Positions 40,959 through 49,693 of a stretch of DNA of 64,000 nt are shown here, piece after piece. A model generated the notes under the pieces. That model ran no database searches. It worked only from the letters and a program-made list of their open reading frames with translations, and had not been told where the DNA came from. Origin of the DNA: Pantoea ananatis LMG 2665 (GTDB lineage: Bacteria > Pseudomonadota > Gammaproteobacteria > Enterobacterales > Enterobacteriaceae); contig NZ_JMJJ01000005.1 in NCBI RefSeq assembly GCF_000710035.2, forward strand, positions 62,001 through 126,000, in the 5' to 3' direction. Position 1 is the stretch's first letter; the number at the start of each line of letters is the position of its first letter. The position numbers and the translations under genes are program-made.

Positions 40959-41461
40959 AAGTCCCCCGCGAAATTAAAAAGCATAATCCACTGTGCAATG
41001 GTTTACATTCAGTGTGATCACAAAGTGGAAACATCCTCTAAACAATTCAACTATTTCACCTCTTTTTTCATCCGTAGGTAACTAAAATCATTTGACCCAC
41101 TTAAATTCAGAGAGTTATGCGCCAATAGTGAAAAAAGCAGGCATAAATGACATTGTCTATAGTTAATTCCACCACTTTCAGGAGAATCATTCAAAGCGCG
41201 CCTTTTGGCCCAATTCCAGAATATTGTGCTAATAAATACCTGCAATGTAGTCGGTAGAGCTATTTAATCCCAACCCCTTAAACCTGAAATGATTTTTCTG
41301 CCAAAGAATTCGTTTGAGTTCCCGGATCGGATAAGCGACAGTGAACTATCATTGATATGTTCACTCAGTTTTTTTGGGTTCCCTTTCTCAGGAAGAGCCT
41401 TAAATAAATCGCAACGGGCAACCCCACCGCGTGAGCCCGTTCGCCAAAACAGAGGTGCGCT
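40959..41461. promoter_or_regulatory. Divergent dadA-ycgB intergenic region
   Basis: 503 bases with no credible gene. It must hold the dadA promoter (minus strand) and the ycgB promoter (plus strand). The dadA-proximal part is AT-rich, fitting Lrp binding, but I assign no single box. In the ycgB leader a 7-bp stem (AACGGGC at 41413-41419, GCCCGTT at 41435-41441) sits just upstream of the GAGGTG ribosome site. Confidence 0.4.
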
Positions 41462-42997
41462 ATGACAACAATCTTTGACGATTCACTCATGGACAGCAAA
41501 CGCATCAGCGATGGACCCGACTGGACCTTCGACCTGCTCGATGTCTATCTCGCTGAAATCGACCGCGTAGCCAAACACTACGGTCTGGATACCTACCCGC
41601 ACCAAATAGAAGTGATCACCTCAGAGCAAATGATGGACGCCTACTCAAGCGTAGGGATGCCCATTAACTACTCGCACTGGTCTTTTGGCAAAAAATTTAT
41701 TGAGACCGAGCAGCGCTACAAGCACGGCCAGCAGGGCCTGGCTTACGAAATCGTGATCAATTCCAATCCCTGCATCGCCTATCTGATGGAAGAGAACACG
41801 ATGACCATGCAGGCGCTGGTGATGGCGCACGCCTGCTACGGGCACAACTCCTTCTTCAAGAATAACTACCTGTTTCGTAGCTGGACCGATGCCAGCTCCA
41901 TCGTGGATTATCTGTTGTTTGCAAAGAATTATATTTCTGACTGCGAGGAGCGTTACGGGGTTGAAGAAGTGGAACGCCTGCTTGATTCCTGCCACGCGTT
42001 GATGAACTACGGCGTTGATCGCTACAAGCGTCCCCAGAAAATTTCGTTGCAGGAAGAGAAAGCGCGGCAAAAAAGCCGTGAAGAGTATCTGCAGAGTCAG
42101 GTGAACACGCTCTGGCGTACGCTGCCGCGCAAAGAGAAAGAAGCCACGCTGGTTGAGGCCGCGCGTTACCCTTCAGAGCCGCAGGAAAACCTGCTCTACT
42201 TTATGGAAAAGAACGCACCCCTGCTCGAATCCTGGCAGCGGGAGATTCTGCGCATAGTGCGTAAAGTGAGCCAGTATTTCTATCCCCAGAAACAAACCCA
42301 GGTCATGAATGAAGGCTGGGCCACCTTCTGGCACTACACCATCCTGAACCACCTGTACGATGAAGGCAAAGTGTCCGAGCGCTTCATGATGGAGTTTCTC
42401 CACAGCCATACCAACGTCATCTATCAGCCACCGTATAACAGCCAGTGGTATAGCGGGATTAACCCCTATGCATTAGGTTTTGCGATGTTCCAGGACATCA
42501 AGCGCATTTGCCAGTCGCCAACCGAAGAAGATCGTTACTGGTTCCCGGATATTGCCGGTTCTGACTGGCTAAAAACCCTGCATTTCGCGATGCGGGAATT
42601 CAAGGATGAAAGTTTTATCAGTCAGTTCCTGTCGCCAAAGGTTATGCGCGATTTCCGCCTGTTTACCGTACTGGATGACGATCGTAATAACTTTCTGGAG
42701 ATCGCTGCCATCCACGATGAGGCGGGCTACCGTGCGATTCGTCAACAGCTCTCCGCTCAGTACAACCTGAGTAACCTGGAGCCCAACATTCAGGTTTACA
42801 ACGTCGACCTGCGCGGCGATCGTTCCCTGACGCTGCGCTATGTCCCGCAGAGCCGTGCGCCGCTGGACAAAAGCCGCCGGGAAGTGCTTAAACACGTGCA
42901 ACGACTATGGGGATTTGACGTTATTCTGGAACAGCAAAACGAAGACGGGAGCGTTGAGCTACTGGACCGTAATCCACCGCGCAACGCCCCGCTTTAA
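41462..42997 (+). CDS. ycgB: SpoVR-family protein YcgB
   Basis: A 511-residue member of the SpoVR family (E. coli YcgB 510), named after a Bacillus cortex-formation gene; the biochemical role is unknown. Family landmarks include PINYSHWSFGKKFI, ACYGHNSFFKNNYLF, MNEGWATFWHYTILNHLYD and NPYALGFAMFQDIKR. The conserved His and Glu residues (HWSF, CYGHNSF, NEGWATFWH) resemble a metalloprotease-like or metal-binding site; that reading is mine. Members co-occur with PrkA (YeaG) and DUF444 (YeaH). In E. coli ycgB is RpoS-dependent and far from yeaGH; here it is about 8 kb from yeaH. Confidence 0.95.
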   Translation: MTTIFDDSLMDSKRISDGPDWTFDLLDVYLAEIDRVAKHYGLDTYPHQIEVITSEQMMDAYSSVGMPINYSHWSFGKKFIETEQRYKHGQQGLAYEIVINSNPCIAYLMEENTMTMQALVMAHACYGHNSFFKNNYLFRSWTDASSIVDYLLFAKNYISDCEERYGVEEVERLLDSCHALMNYGVDRYKRPQKISLQEEKARQKSREEYLQSQVNTLWRTLPRKEKEATLVEAARYPSEPQENLLYFMEKNAPLLESWQREILRIVRKVSQYFYPQKQTQVMNEGWATFWHYTILNHLYDEGKVSERFMMEFLHSHTNVIYQPPYNSQWYSGINPYALGFAMFQDIKRICQSPTEEDRYWFPDIAGSDWLKTLHFAMREFKDESFISQFLSPKVMRDFRLFTVLDDDRNNFLEIAAIHDEAGYRAIRQQLSAQYNLSNLEPNIQVYNVDLRGDRSLTLRYVPQSRAPLDKSRREVLKHVQRLWGFDVILEQQNEDGSVELLDRNPPRNAPL

Positions 42998-43004
42998 GCG
43001 GAAT

Positions 43005-43035
43005 AAAAAAAACCGGACGCCATGTCCGGTTTTTT
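43005..43035. terminator. Bidirectional terminator between ycgB and fadR
   Basis: AACCGGAC (43011-43018) and GTCCGGTT (43024-43031) with a 5-base loop. It is flanked by A-run on the left and T-run on the right, serving both convergent genes. Confidence 0.88.
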
Positions 43036-43036
43036 A

Positions 43037-43756
43037 TTAACGTTTGCTGCCTAAATCGTCCGGCAACGTTTTTTGCATCGAATGCCAGATATCGCCACTC
43101 TGACGACCATAGCGACGGACACATTCAACGATTTCGTCCTGGGTAGGCTCTTTGTCACACAGGTTGAGCAGCGTTTGATAAAAATCGCGTGCCACCTTAC
43201 GCGCTTCCGGGTTAGAAAAGTAGTGGCGTCCAACGCGGGTGTAAAGCCCTTTCAGCCCATTCAGGATCAGGCCATAAATTGGGTTGCCTGATGCGAACGC
43301 CAGCCCGCGAAACACCCGGTAATCCAGTTCGGTATAGCTGTCTACCTGGTCTTCAGCACTGTTTACGGCTTCCAGCACCTCGCGTGCCTTCTCTGGATAA
43401 TGGCGTAAGGCGCGACTGATAAAGATCGAAGAAATATTGGTTCGGACAGATAACAGGTTATCGATCAGGGCGGGTACGCTGTCATGATCGAGACGCGCCA
43501 GGGTTTCAAGAATATTAAGACCCGAGGTTTCCCAAAAATTATTCACGCGAGTAGGTTTGCCGTGCTGAATCGTCAGCCAGCCGTCACGCGCCAGACGCTG
43601 CAGCACTTCGCGCAATGTGGTACGTGTTACACCAATCAGTTCAGAAAGCTCACGTTCAGCAGGAAGAATAGATCCAGGCGGAAAACGGCTGTTCCAGATG
43701 CTTTCAATTATATACTCTTCAGCAAATCCGGCTGGACTCTGCGCCTTAATAACCAT
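43037..43756 (-). CDS. fadR: Fatty acid metabolism regulator FadR
   Basis: GntR-family repressor of beta-oxidation and activator of fatty-acid synthesis, released from DNA by long-chain acyl-CoA. It has 239 residues, identical in length to E. coli. The winged helix occupies residues 1-75 ([24 protein letters not shown] is the helix-turn-helix region, recognised here in two parts). The all-helical acyl-CoA domain follows. Its target fadD lies in the same window with a matching operator. The E. coli neighbour nhaB is absent. Confidence 0.97.
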   Translation of the reverse strand: MVIKAQSPAGFAEEYIIESIWNSRFPPGSILPAERELSELIGVTRTTLREVLQRLARDGWLTIQHGKPTRVNNFWETSGLNILETLARLDHDSVPALIDNLLSVRTNISSIFISRALRHYPEKAREVLEAVNSAEDQVDSYTELDYRVFRGLAFASGNPIYGLILNGLKGLYTRVGRHYFSNPEARKVARDFYQTLLNLCDKEPTQDEIVECVRRYGRQSGDIWHSMQKTLPDDLGSKR

Positions 43757-44136
43757 AACTGTGTGTTCTCATTGCTTTCTGGATCGTAATGGGGACTCAT
43801 CATACCAGACGCCCTATAGCGGATACAGACTGCACAACGATTAAAAGCGCGGTTTAGCACAAAATTAAGACAGATTACCGCGATCATTATGGCCGTATTT
43901 ACGCCAGCCTTACCTCAGCGTTTTGGGCGGGCGCATTGCCACCACGCGGTTCCCTTGCTTGCGGGATGTGACGCGCAAAAGAACATCAATATCACGCGGT
44001 TATCAGAATTTTTGTTAAGTCATTAATCTGGATCAGTGCCAGGTCATGTTTGTACATAATTTTTACCCAACGCAGGATGGCGCGCAGCGACTTTTGGTTT
44101 ACACTGCGGGGCATTAACGTTTACAGGGAATGCAAT
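43757..44136. other. fadR-dsbB intergenic region without a gene
   Basis: 380 bases between the divergent fadR and dsbB. E. coli has nhaB here and umuDC plus hlyE one step further on. I see no coding remnant, repeat or terminator in this stretch, only presumed promoters. TTTACA near 44096 could be a dsbB promoter element. Confidence 0.4.
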
Positions 44137-44667
44137 ATGTTGCGATATTTAAACCAATGTTCGCGTGGTCGCGGGGCCTGGTTATTACTGGCCCTCTCTG
44201 CACTGGCCTTGGAGCTTACGGCGTTGTGGTTCCAGTATGGTTTGGGCTTCAAACCCTGTGTAATGTGTATTTATGTGCGCTGTGCGCTGTTTGGCGTAGT
44301 GGCTGCAGGGCTTATCGGGTTACTTCTACCACGTTCACTGTTACGGCTGGTGGCCATTCTGGTCTGGATCTACAGCGCCTGGGAAGGCCTGCGGCTGTCT
44401 TACGAACACACGATGATCCTGCTGCATCCCAATCCTTTTGTGACCTGTGATTTTGCGGCCCGTTTTCCAACGTGGCTGCCGCTGGATAAATGGCTACCGT
44501 CGGTGTTCGTCGCCAGCGGAGACTGCTCAGATCGTGGGTGGGAATTCCTGTCGCTCAGCATGCCACAGTGGATGATCGGTGTTTTCGCTGCCTATCTGTT
44601 GGTCGGCATTTTGGTTCTGATCGCGCAGCCGTTAAAACCTAAGCGCCGGGATCTATTTGGCCGCTAA
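44137..44667 (+). CDS. dsbB: Disulfide bond oxidoreductase DsbB
   Basis: Inner-membrane protein that reoxidises periplasmic DsbA and passes electrons to quinone. It has 176 residues, as in E. coli. The start at 44137 ([20 protein letters not shown]) is the homologous one; an upstream in-frame ATG at 44050 adds 29 non-homologous residues. There are four membrane spans. The first redox pair is in [11 protein letters not shown] and the second is the loop cysteines in TCDFAARFP and ASGDCSDRG. It ends with the family terminus RRDLFGR. Confidence 0.96.
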   Translation: MLRYLNQCSRGRGAWLLLALSALALELTALWFQYGLGFKPCVMCIYVRCALFGVVAAGLIGLLLPRSLLRLVAILVWIYSAWEGLRLSYEHTMILLHPNPFVTCDFAARFPTWLPLDKWLPSVFVASGDCSDRGWEFLSLSMPQWMIGVFAAYLLVGILVLIAQPLKPKRRDLFGR

Positions 44668-44671
44668 CGTT

Positions 44672-44698
44672 AAAAAGGCTGCCACTGGCAGCCTTTAA
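44672..44698. terminator. Hairpin between convergent dsbB and ycgN
   Basis: AAAGGCTGCC (44674-44683) and GGCAGCCTTT (44687-44696), loop ACT. It is flanked by AA on the left and T on the right, so a bidirectional terminator is likely. Confidence 0.65.
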
Positions 44699-44708
44699 TG
44701 TATGTGCA

Positions 44709-45155
44709 TCAGCCGTTACGATCCGGCCGATCAATAATGTGATCTTCCCAGTCACGCACTTCGCTTTCCCGCACCGCAATATAACGCACCGAAATACGTT
44801 GAGCATGCATCTCGGTTTTGGAGCCCGCGCGCAGCGGATGCCAGGCCGGGAGCGGCTTCCCCTCGCCCAGCAGCCGGTAGGCGCAGGTACGGGGCAGCCA
44901 GTTGAAGGTGGTCAGGTTTTCGCGCGTCAGCTTGATACAGTCTTCTTCAAATTCAAACCGACGTTCGTAATTGCGACACTGACAGGTCTTTATATTGAGC
45001 TGATTACAGGCGACGTTGGTGAAATAGATTTCATCCGTATCGGCGTCCTGTAATTTGTTCAGGCAGCACTGGCCACAACCATCACACAAGGATTCCCATT
45101 CCTCATCGCTCATTTGTGCCAGGCGCTTATGTTGCCAGAAAGGGGTTTCAGTCAT
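44709..45155 (-). CDS. ycgN: UPF0260 cysteine-cluster protein YcgN
   Basis: A 148-residue protein (E. coli 153) of the CxxCxxCC family predicted to bind zinc or iron. The motif [12 protein letters not shown] is near residue 24, with further cysteines in TCQCRNY and RTCAYRLL. The function is unknown. It is the last gene of a ycgL-ycgM-ycgN series on the minus strand, 63 bases after ycgM. Confidence 0.93.
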   Translation of the reverse strand: MTETPFWQHKRLAQMSDEEWESLCDGCGQCCLNKLQDADTDEIYFTNVACNQLNIKTCQCRNYERRFEFEEDCIKLTRENLTTFNWLPRTCAYRLLGEGKPLPAWHPLRAGSKTEMHAQRISVRYIAVRESEVRDWEDHIIDRPDRNG

Positions 45156-45218
45156 GATGATTGTCCAGATTTAGCCTAAACCGCACCTTATAAAGATATT
45201 GACGCGATGATGCAAGTT

Positions 45219-45878
45219 TTAGAGTACGCGCGTGCTGATGCCGTGGCCCGCAACAGAAACCTCAAGCGTATCGCCCGAGCGCATCGGCCCCACGCCTTCA
45301 GGCGTGCCGGTCAGGATGACATCACCCGCATGCAGGGTAAAATACTGACTCATATGTGCAATCAGTGGCAGAATTTTGTGGATCATATCGGCGGTGTTGC
45401 CCTGCTGGCGAACCTCACCGTTGACCACCAGCTTCAGCTCGGTATTCTGCGGGTCGCCTGAGAACTCAGCGACCGGAATAAATCCCGACACCGGACAGGC
45501 GTTATCAAAGGCTTTCGCTTTTTCCCACGGCTGCCCGGCTTTTTTTAAGCCTGCCTGCAGGTCACGCAGGGTTAAATCCAGCGCCACACCGTAACCGGCG
45601 ATCGCTTGCGCCACGTGCGCTTCTGAAGCCTGCTTCAGGGTGGTGCCTATCAGTACGGCCAGCTCAACTTCGTGGTGCACTTCACCAAACGCATCGGGAA
45701 CAGATAAAGGCTGGCGCAGATCGCACAAGGCCGTTTGCGGCTTAATAAAAATAACCGGCTCGGTCGGTGTCGCACTGCCCATTTCTTTGATGTGTTTCGC
45801 ATAGTTGCTGCCCACGCAAACCACTTTGCTCACGGGATAATCTAACAAAGCGCCTTGCCAGTTACGATGCTGATACAT
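45219..45878 (-). CDS. ycgM: Fumarylacetoacetate hydrolase-family protein YcgM
   Basis: A 219-residue FAH-fold protein, the same length as E. coli YcgM. Metal-binding acidic residues are in VHHEVELAVLIG and GVALDLTLRDLQ. The C-terminal GDVILTGTPEGVGPM is the classic FAH signature. The family hydrolyses or decarboxylates acylpyruvate-type compounds; some members are oxaloacetate decarboxylases or tautomerases. The substrate here is unproven. Confidence 0.94.
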   Translation of the reverse strand: MYQHRNWQGALLDYPVSKVVCVGSNYAKHIKEMGSATPTEPVIFIKPQTALCDLRQPLSVPDAFGEVHHEVELAVLIGTTLKQASEAHVAQAIAGYGVALDLTLRDLQAGLKKAGQPWEKAKAFDNACPVSGFIPVAEFSGDPQNTELKLVVNGEVRQQGNTADMIHKILPLIAHMSQYFTLHAGDVILTGTPEGVGPMRSGDTLEVSVAGHGISTRVL

Positions 45879-46173
45879 GCTAATCCCCTGCTTAGAGTGC
45901 CGAAATGCCAGTCATGTCGGCGGATTGACGTTACTGACAGACAACACCTAAAGCCAGCCTGCCAGCTATCACTGAGATGCATAAACCTGACAGATGCGCG
46001 AGAATTGTCAATAAGTCAGCCAGGCTATTTGTGCGTCGCCGCCTTCATCTGACCGGTCAGGTTGCAAACAGCGCGCCGCAGCGGCGCGACTGTGCAATTA
46101 TTATTCAGCCTCACGGGAATATAAATTTGCTGATGACGGCCCTGCAAAATTTATATTAAAGGAACAATCCGAG
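45879..46173 (-). other. ycgL-ycgM intergenic region with two large inverted repeats
   Basis: 295 bases with no gene. Repeat one (46062-46097) is a long GC stem: CGCGCCGC and GCGGCGCG around a single A, extended outward by CAG/CTG and TTGCA/TGCAA with small bulges. Repeat two (46119-46156) is AT-rich: ATATAAATTT at 46119-46128 pairs with the AAATTTATAT end at 46147-46156, 18 bases apart. Both lie downstream of ycgL on its strand and could end or process its transcript. Confidence 0.5.
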
Positions 46174-46449
46174 TTAATCTTTTCTATCCAGTTCGAGATG
46201 CGTTTTTAACAAACTTTCGATGGGTGGTGGAATTTGCAAATAATATCCCTGCTCGCTTAACCCCTGCTTCACTTTATTGATGTCCGCATTGGCCAGTTTG
46301 TCGCGCTGGGCCAGGTTCACCACCATCGCTAACTGAGGCTTACCAAAGCCTTTTAGCAGGGCCTCAGGAACGCGCGAAAAATCGTCTTTTTTTTCAACGT
46401 AGAGATAAGTCTGGTCGCGGACGGGACTTCTGTAGATCACACAAAACAT
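46174..46449 (-). CDS. ycgL: YcgL domain-containing protein
   Basis: A 91-residue protein matching E. coli YcgL from [20 protein letters not shown] onward. It also has [17 protein letters not shown] and [16 protein letters not shown] small alpha/beta fold is known for the family; the function is unknown. It is divergent from minC, as in E. coli. Confidence 0.93.
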   Translation of the reverse strand: MFCVIYRSPVRDQTYLYVEKKDDFSRVPEALLKGFGKPQLAMVVNLAQRDKLANADINKVKQGLSEQGYYLQIPPPIESLLKTHLELDRKD

Positions 46450-46603
46450 ATTTTTTACTCGAATTAACCAGCCGTGAGGCTTGTTTGAATATAGCGGTAA
46501 CTATAACATGCTTGCAGTACTTCGAATATTCGCCGATCGCGCTTTAACGATGCTTTTATGATCGCTTAGCACAGGGTAGTAAAACAGGACTGAGTCGGGA
46601 CAG

Positions 46604-47302
46604 ATGCCGCAATCGCCAATCGAATTTAAGGGAAGCAGTTTTACCTTGTCCGTTGTTCATTTGCATCACCATGAGCCAGAGGTGATCCGCAAAGCGCTAC
46701 AGGACAAAATTGACCAGGCTCCAGATTTCCTGAAAAACGCACCCGTGGTGCTGAATGTTGCGGCCCTTGATGCGGCCGTAAACTGGAAACAGATGCAGCA
46801 GGCCGTCAGCGCAACGGGGCTCCGTATCGTCGGCGTCAGTGGATGCAAAGACGAGGCGCTGAAAAAAATGATCGCCCGCGTCGGTCTTCCGGTGCTGGCC
46901 GAAGGTAAAGAGAGCCACAAGCGCGAAGCGCCGGAGCCGGAGTCAAAACCCGTTGCGACGGAAGCGCTGGTGGCGAAAACACGCATCGTTAACACGCCGG
47001 TGCGTTCTGGTCAGCAAATCTATGCCCGCAATGCGGATTTGATTGTCACCAGCAGCGTCAGCGCCGGCGCGGAACTGGTTGCCGATGGCAATATTCATAT
47101 CTATGGCATGATGCGCGGCCGCGCGCTGGCGGGTGCCAGCGGTGACAGAGATTGCCAGATTTTTTGCACCAACCTGGCAGCAGAGTTGGTTTCTATCGCC
47201 GGGGAGTACTGGATCATGGATCAAATCCCCGAAGCGTTTTTTGCTAAAGCGGCACGCCTCTGCCTTCAGGACGGCGCGCTGACTATCCAGACACTTAATT
47301 AG
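46604..47302 (+). CDS. minC: Septum site-determining protein MinC
   Basis: Inhibitor of FtsZ assembly, recruited to the membrane by MinD to block polar division. It has 232 residues (E. coli 231). The N-terminal FtsZ-interacting domain begins [19 protein letters not shown] variable linker rich in Glu and Pro lies near 105-125. The C-terminal beta-helix contains [31 protein letters not shown] and LVSIAGEYW, which bind MinD and FtsZ. It is the first gene of minCDE. Confidence 0.97.
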   Translation: MPQSPIEFKGSSFTLSVVHLHHHEPEVIRKALQDKIDQAPDFLKNAPVVLNVAALDAAVNWKQMQQAVSATGLRIVGVSGCKDEALKKMIARVGLPVLAEGKESHKREAPEPESKPVATEALVAKTRIVNTPVRSGQQIYARNADLIVTSSVSAGAELVADGNIHIYGMMRGRALAGASGDRDCQIFCTNLAAELVSIAGEYWIMDQIPEAFFAKAARLCLQDGALTIQTLN

Positions 47303-47335
47303 GCCCCTTTTCTTTCGTTAAGGAAATCAACATTT

Positions 47336-48148
47336 ATGGCACGCATTATTGTAGTTACATCCGGTAAAGGGGGCGTTGGTAAGACCACGTCAAGCGCGGC
47401 CATCGCCACCGGTTTAGCGCAGAAAGGCAAAAAAACGGTTGTCATCGACTTTGATATCGGCCTGCGTAACCTTGATTTAATCATGGGCTGCGAACGCCGT
47501 GTGGTTTATGATTTTGTTAATGTCATTCAGGGTGATGCCACGCTGAACCAGGCATTGATTCGTGATAAGCGCACAGAACAACTTTATATTCTGCCTGCCT
47601 CGCAGACCCGCGACAAAGACGCCCTTACCCGCGAAGGTGTTGAGAAGGTGCTGAACGATCTGGCAGAGATGGCGTTTGACTTCATCGTTTGTGACTCGCC
47701 GGCCGGCATCGAAACCGGTGCGTTAATGGCGCTCTATTTTGCCGACGAAGCCATCATCACCACGAACCCGGAAGTTTCCTCTGTACGCGACTCTGACCGT
47801 ATTCTCGGTATTATTTCTTCCAAATCCCGCCGTGCGGAAACCAGCCAGGAACCGGTTAAAGAGCATCTGCTGCTGACCCGTTACAATCCTGGCCGCGTGA
47901 ATCGTGGCGATATGCTGAGCATGGAAGATGTTCTGGAAATCCTGCGTATTCCTCTGGTCGGCGTCATCCCGGAAGACCAGTCGGTTCTTCGTGCCTCTAA
48001 CCAGGGTGAGCCGGTAATTCTCGATGGTGAGTCTGATGCTGGTAAAGCCTATGCCGATACCGTTGACCGGTTACTCGGTGAAAGTCGCCCCTTCCGCTTT
48101 ATTGAAGAAGAGAAGAAGGGTTTCCTGAAACGCCTGTTCGGGGGATAA
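47336..48148 (+). CDS. minD: Septum site-determining ATPase MinD
   Basis: ParA/MinD-family ATPase that binds the membrane when dimeric and positions MinC. It has 270 residues, as in E. coli. The deviant Walker A is SGKGGVGKTTSSAAIA at residue 8, with switch regions FDIGLRNLDLIMG and CDSPAGIETGA. The C-terminal amphipathic membrane-targeting sequence is KKGFLKRLFGG. It is 33 bases after minC and 3 bases before minE. Confidence 0.98.
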   Translation: MARIIVVTSGKGGVGKTTSSAAIATGLAQKGKKTVVIDFDIGLRNLDLIMGCERRVVYDFVNVIQGDATLNQALIRDKRTEQLYILPASQTRDKDALTREGVEKVLNDLAEMAFDFIVCDSPAGIETGALMALYFADEAIITTNPEVSSVRDSDRILGIISSKSRRAETSQEPVKEHLLLTRYNPGRVNRGDMLSMEDVLEILRIPLVGVIPEDQSVLRASNQGEPVILDGESDAGKAYADTVDRLLGESRPFRFIEEEKKGFLKRLFGG

Positions 48149-48151
48149 ACC

Positions 48152-48421
48152 ATGGCATTACTTGATTTCTTTTTATCCCGGAAGAAGAACACTGCCAACA
48201 TAGCCAAGGAAAGGCTACAGATTATTGTGGCAGAACGGAGAAGGGGCGACAGTGAGCCCCACTATCTTCCGCAACTTAAGCGCGACATTCTCGAAGTGAT
48301 TTGCAAGTACGTGAAGATTGATCCGGACATGGTGACGGTTCAACTCGACCAGAAAGGGGATGATATCTCCATTCTGGAACTGAACGTCACGCTACCTGAA
48401 ACGGAAGACGTGCCTAAATGA
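48152..48421 (+). CDS. minE: Cell division topological factor MinE
   Basis: Stimulates MinD ATPase and drives pole-to-pole oscillation. It has 89 residues (E. coli 88). The N-terminal membrane and anti-MinCD segment is [20 protein letters not shown]. The C-terminal topological domain follows ([17 protein letters not shown]). After it, synteny jumps to the E. coli rnd region. Confidence 0.97.
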   Translation: MALLDFFLSRKKNTANIAKERLQIIVAERRRGDSEPHYLPQLKRDILEVICKYVKIDPDMVTVQLDQKGDDISILELNVTLPETEDVPK

Positions 48422-48439
48422 CGTCGACCGTTTCCTGAT

Positions 48440-48472
48440 TTTCCCCTGCGCTGTACTGGCAGGGGAAATTTC
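48440..48472. terminator. Terminator between minE and rnd
   Basis: TTTCCCCTGC (48440-48449) and GCAGGGGAAA (48459-48468) form a 10-bp stem with a 9-base loop, followed by TTTCTT. The convergent rnd gene ends at once afterwards. Confidence 0.75.
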
Positions 48473-49594
48473 TTACATCTCGGCAAGGATGGTCATAATG
48501 CCGGGTTTCAGCACGTCGCCTCGCCAGCCTGTTAACAGTTCAGGTTCGCGGTTTTGTGGCTTCAGCCCCCAGTGCTGACTCAGTACCTGATTGATCTGTC
48601 GGCGCGATGCCAGCAGCTCCTGACTAAACCCGCTCTGCTCACTTACCTGCTGCACCAGTGCTTTGATCGCTTTAAACGCCCGCTTATAGTTCACATGATC
48701 GACCAGATTGCTTAACGGCGGCGGCAGCTCGCTTTCAGCCAGTCCGGCTGCGTCTGCGACCTGCGCCAGCATCGCCCTGCCGTGAAAACGAATCTCATGG
48801 CCAGATAAGCCCAGGTGATCTAACTCACCCTGCGAGCCCGGCATGAAACGGGCGACTTTCCACAGATTCTCTTCCCGCACCACAAAATTCACTGCCATGT
48901 CTTTTTCTCGGGCAACCTTGAGCCGCCAGGCCGCCAGACGTTGCAGCGCCGCCAGCTGGCGCGGACGCAGCTGCCAGGCATTGGTGATATCGCGCCAGGC
49001 ATCTTCCGGCGCTAAGCTATCCAGCCGACGCTGGCACAGGTTTTCACATTCGCTCAGCGCCGCCGCCATGTTCCCTGCCTGCTCAACCTGTTGCATGAGT
49101 TGATGAGCAATCGGCAACAGGTAATGCACGTCGGCAGCGGCATACTGGCACTGCCGTTCCGTCAGCGGACGCGCCAGCCAGTCCGTGCGCGCCTCACTCT
49201 TATCTAATTCGACCTGGGTAAAGTGCGCCACCATGGAGGCAAATCCCCAGGAAAGCGGTTGACCGCTAAAGGCCGCCAGAATCTGTGTATCAATCATCGG
49301 CTGTGGCAGTACCGCAAAACGGTGCAGGAAGACTTCCAAATCTTCGCCGCCCGCGTGCAAAAATTTCGTGACGCGGGTATCCGTTAACAGTTCGATAAAC
49401 GGTGACCAGTCACGGACAGGTAACGGATCGATCAACACCAGCTGTTCGCCATCAAACAGCTGAATCAGTCCCAGCTGTGGATAGTAGGTACGGGTACGGA
49501 CAAATTCCGTATCCAGGGCGACGGCCGTATGCTGGCGTGCTTTGTTGCACACCTCGGCCAGGCGATCATCGTTATCGATCAGGGAATAGTTCAC
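48473..49594 (-). CDS. rnd: Ribonuclease D
   Basis: 3'-to-5' exoribonuclease that trims tRNA and other stable-RNA 3' ends. It has 373 residues (E. coli 375). The GTG start at 49594 aligns with the E. coli protein start, which also uses a non-ATG codon. DEDD residues are in ALDTEFVRTRTYYPQLG, FLHAGGEDLEVF and YAAADVHYLLPI. Two HRDC domains follow (about 205-373). A weak ribosome site fits low expression. Confidence 0.95.
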   Translation of the reverse strand: MNYSLIDNDDRLAEVCNKARQHTAVALDTEFVRTRTYYPQLGLIQLFDGEQLVLIDPLPVRDWSPFIELLTDTRVTKFLHAGGEDLEVFLHRFAVLPQPMIDTQILAAFSGQPLSWGFASMVAHFTQVELDKSEARTDWLARPLTERQCQYAAADVHYLLPIAHQLMQQVEQAGNMAAALSECENLCQRRLDSLAPEDAWRDITNAWQLRPRQLAALQRLAAWRLKVAREKDMAVNFVVREENLWKVARFMPGSQGELDHLGLSGHEIRFHGRAMLAQVADAAGLAESELPPPLSNLVDHVNYKRAFKAIKALVQQVSEQSGFSQELLASRRQINQVLSQHWGLKPQNREPELLTGWRGDVLKPGIMTILAEM

Positions 49595-49644
49595 GTTCAG
49601 TTTTCACCGCAGCCGACAACGTGCGGTGCTCCATGTTAAAAGCA

Positions 49645-49671
49645 ATAAAAACGCCGGACAGAGCCGGCGTT
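49645..49671 (-). terminator. Terminator of fadD
   Basis: On the minus strand AACGCCGG, a 6-base loop, CCGGCGTT, then TTTATT. It lies just after the fadD stop. Confidence 0.8.
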
Positions 49672-49693
49672 CAACCTGAATCCTGACGGTGAA

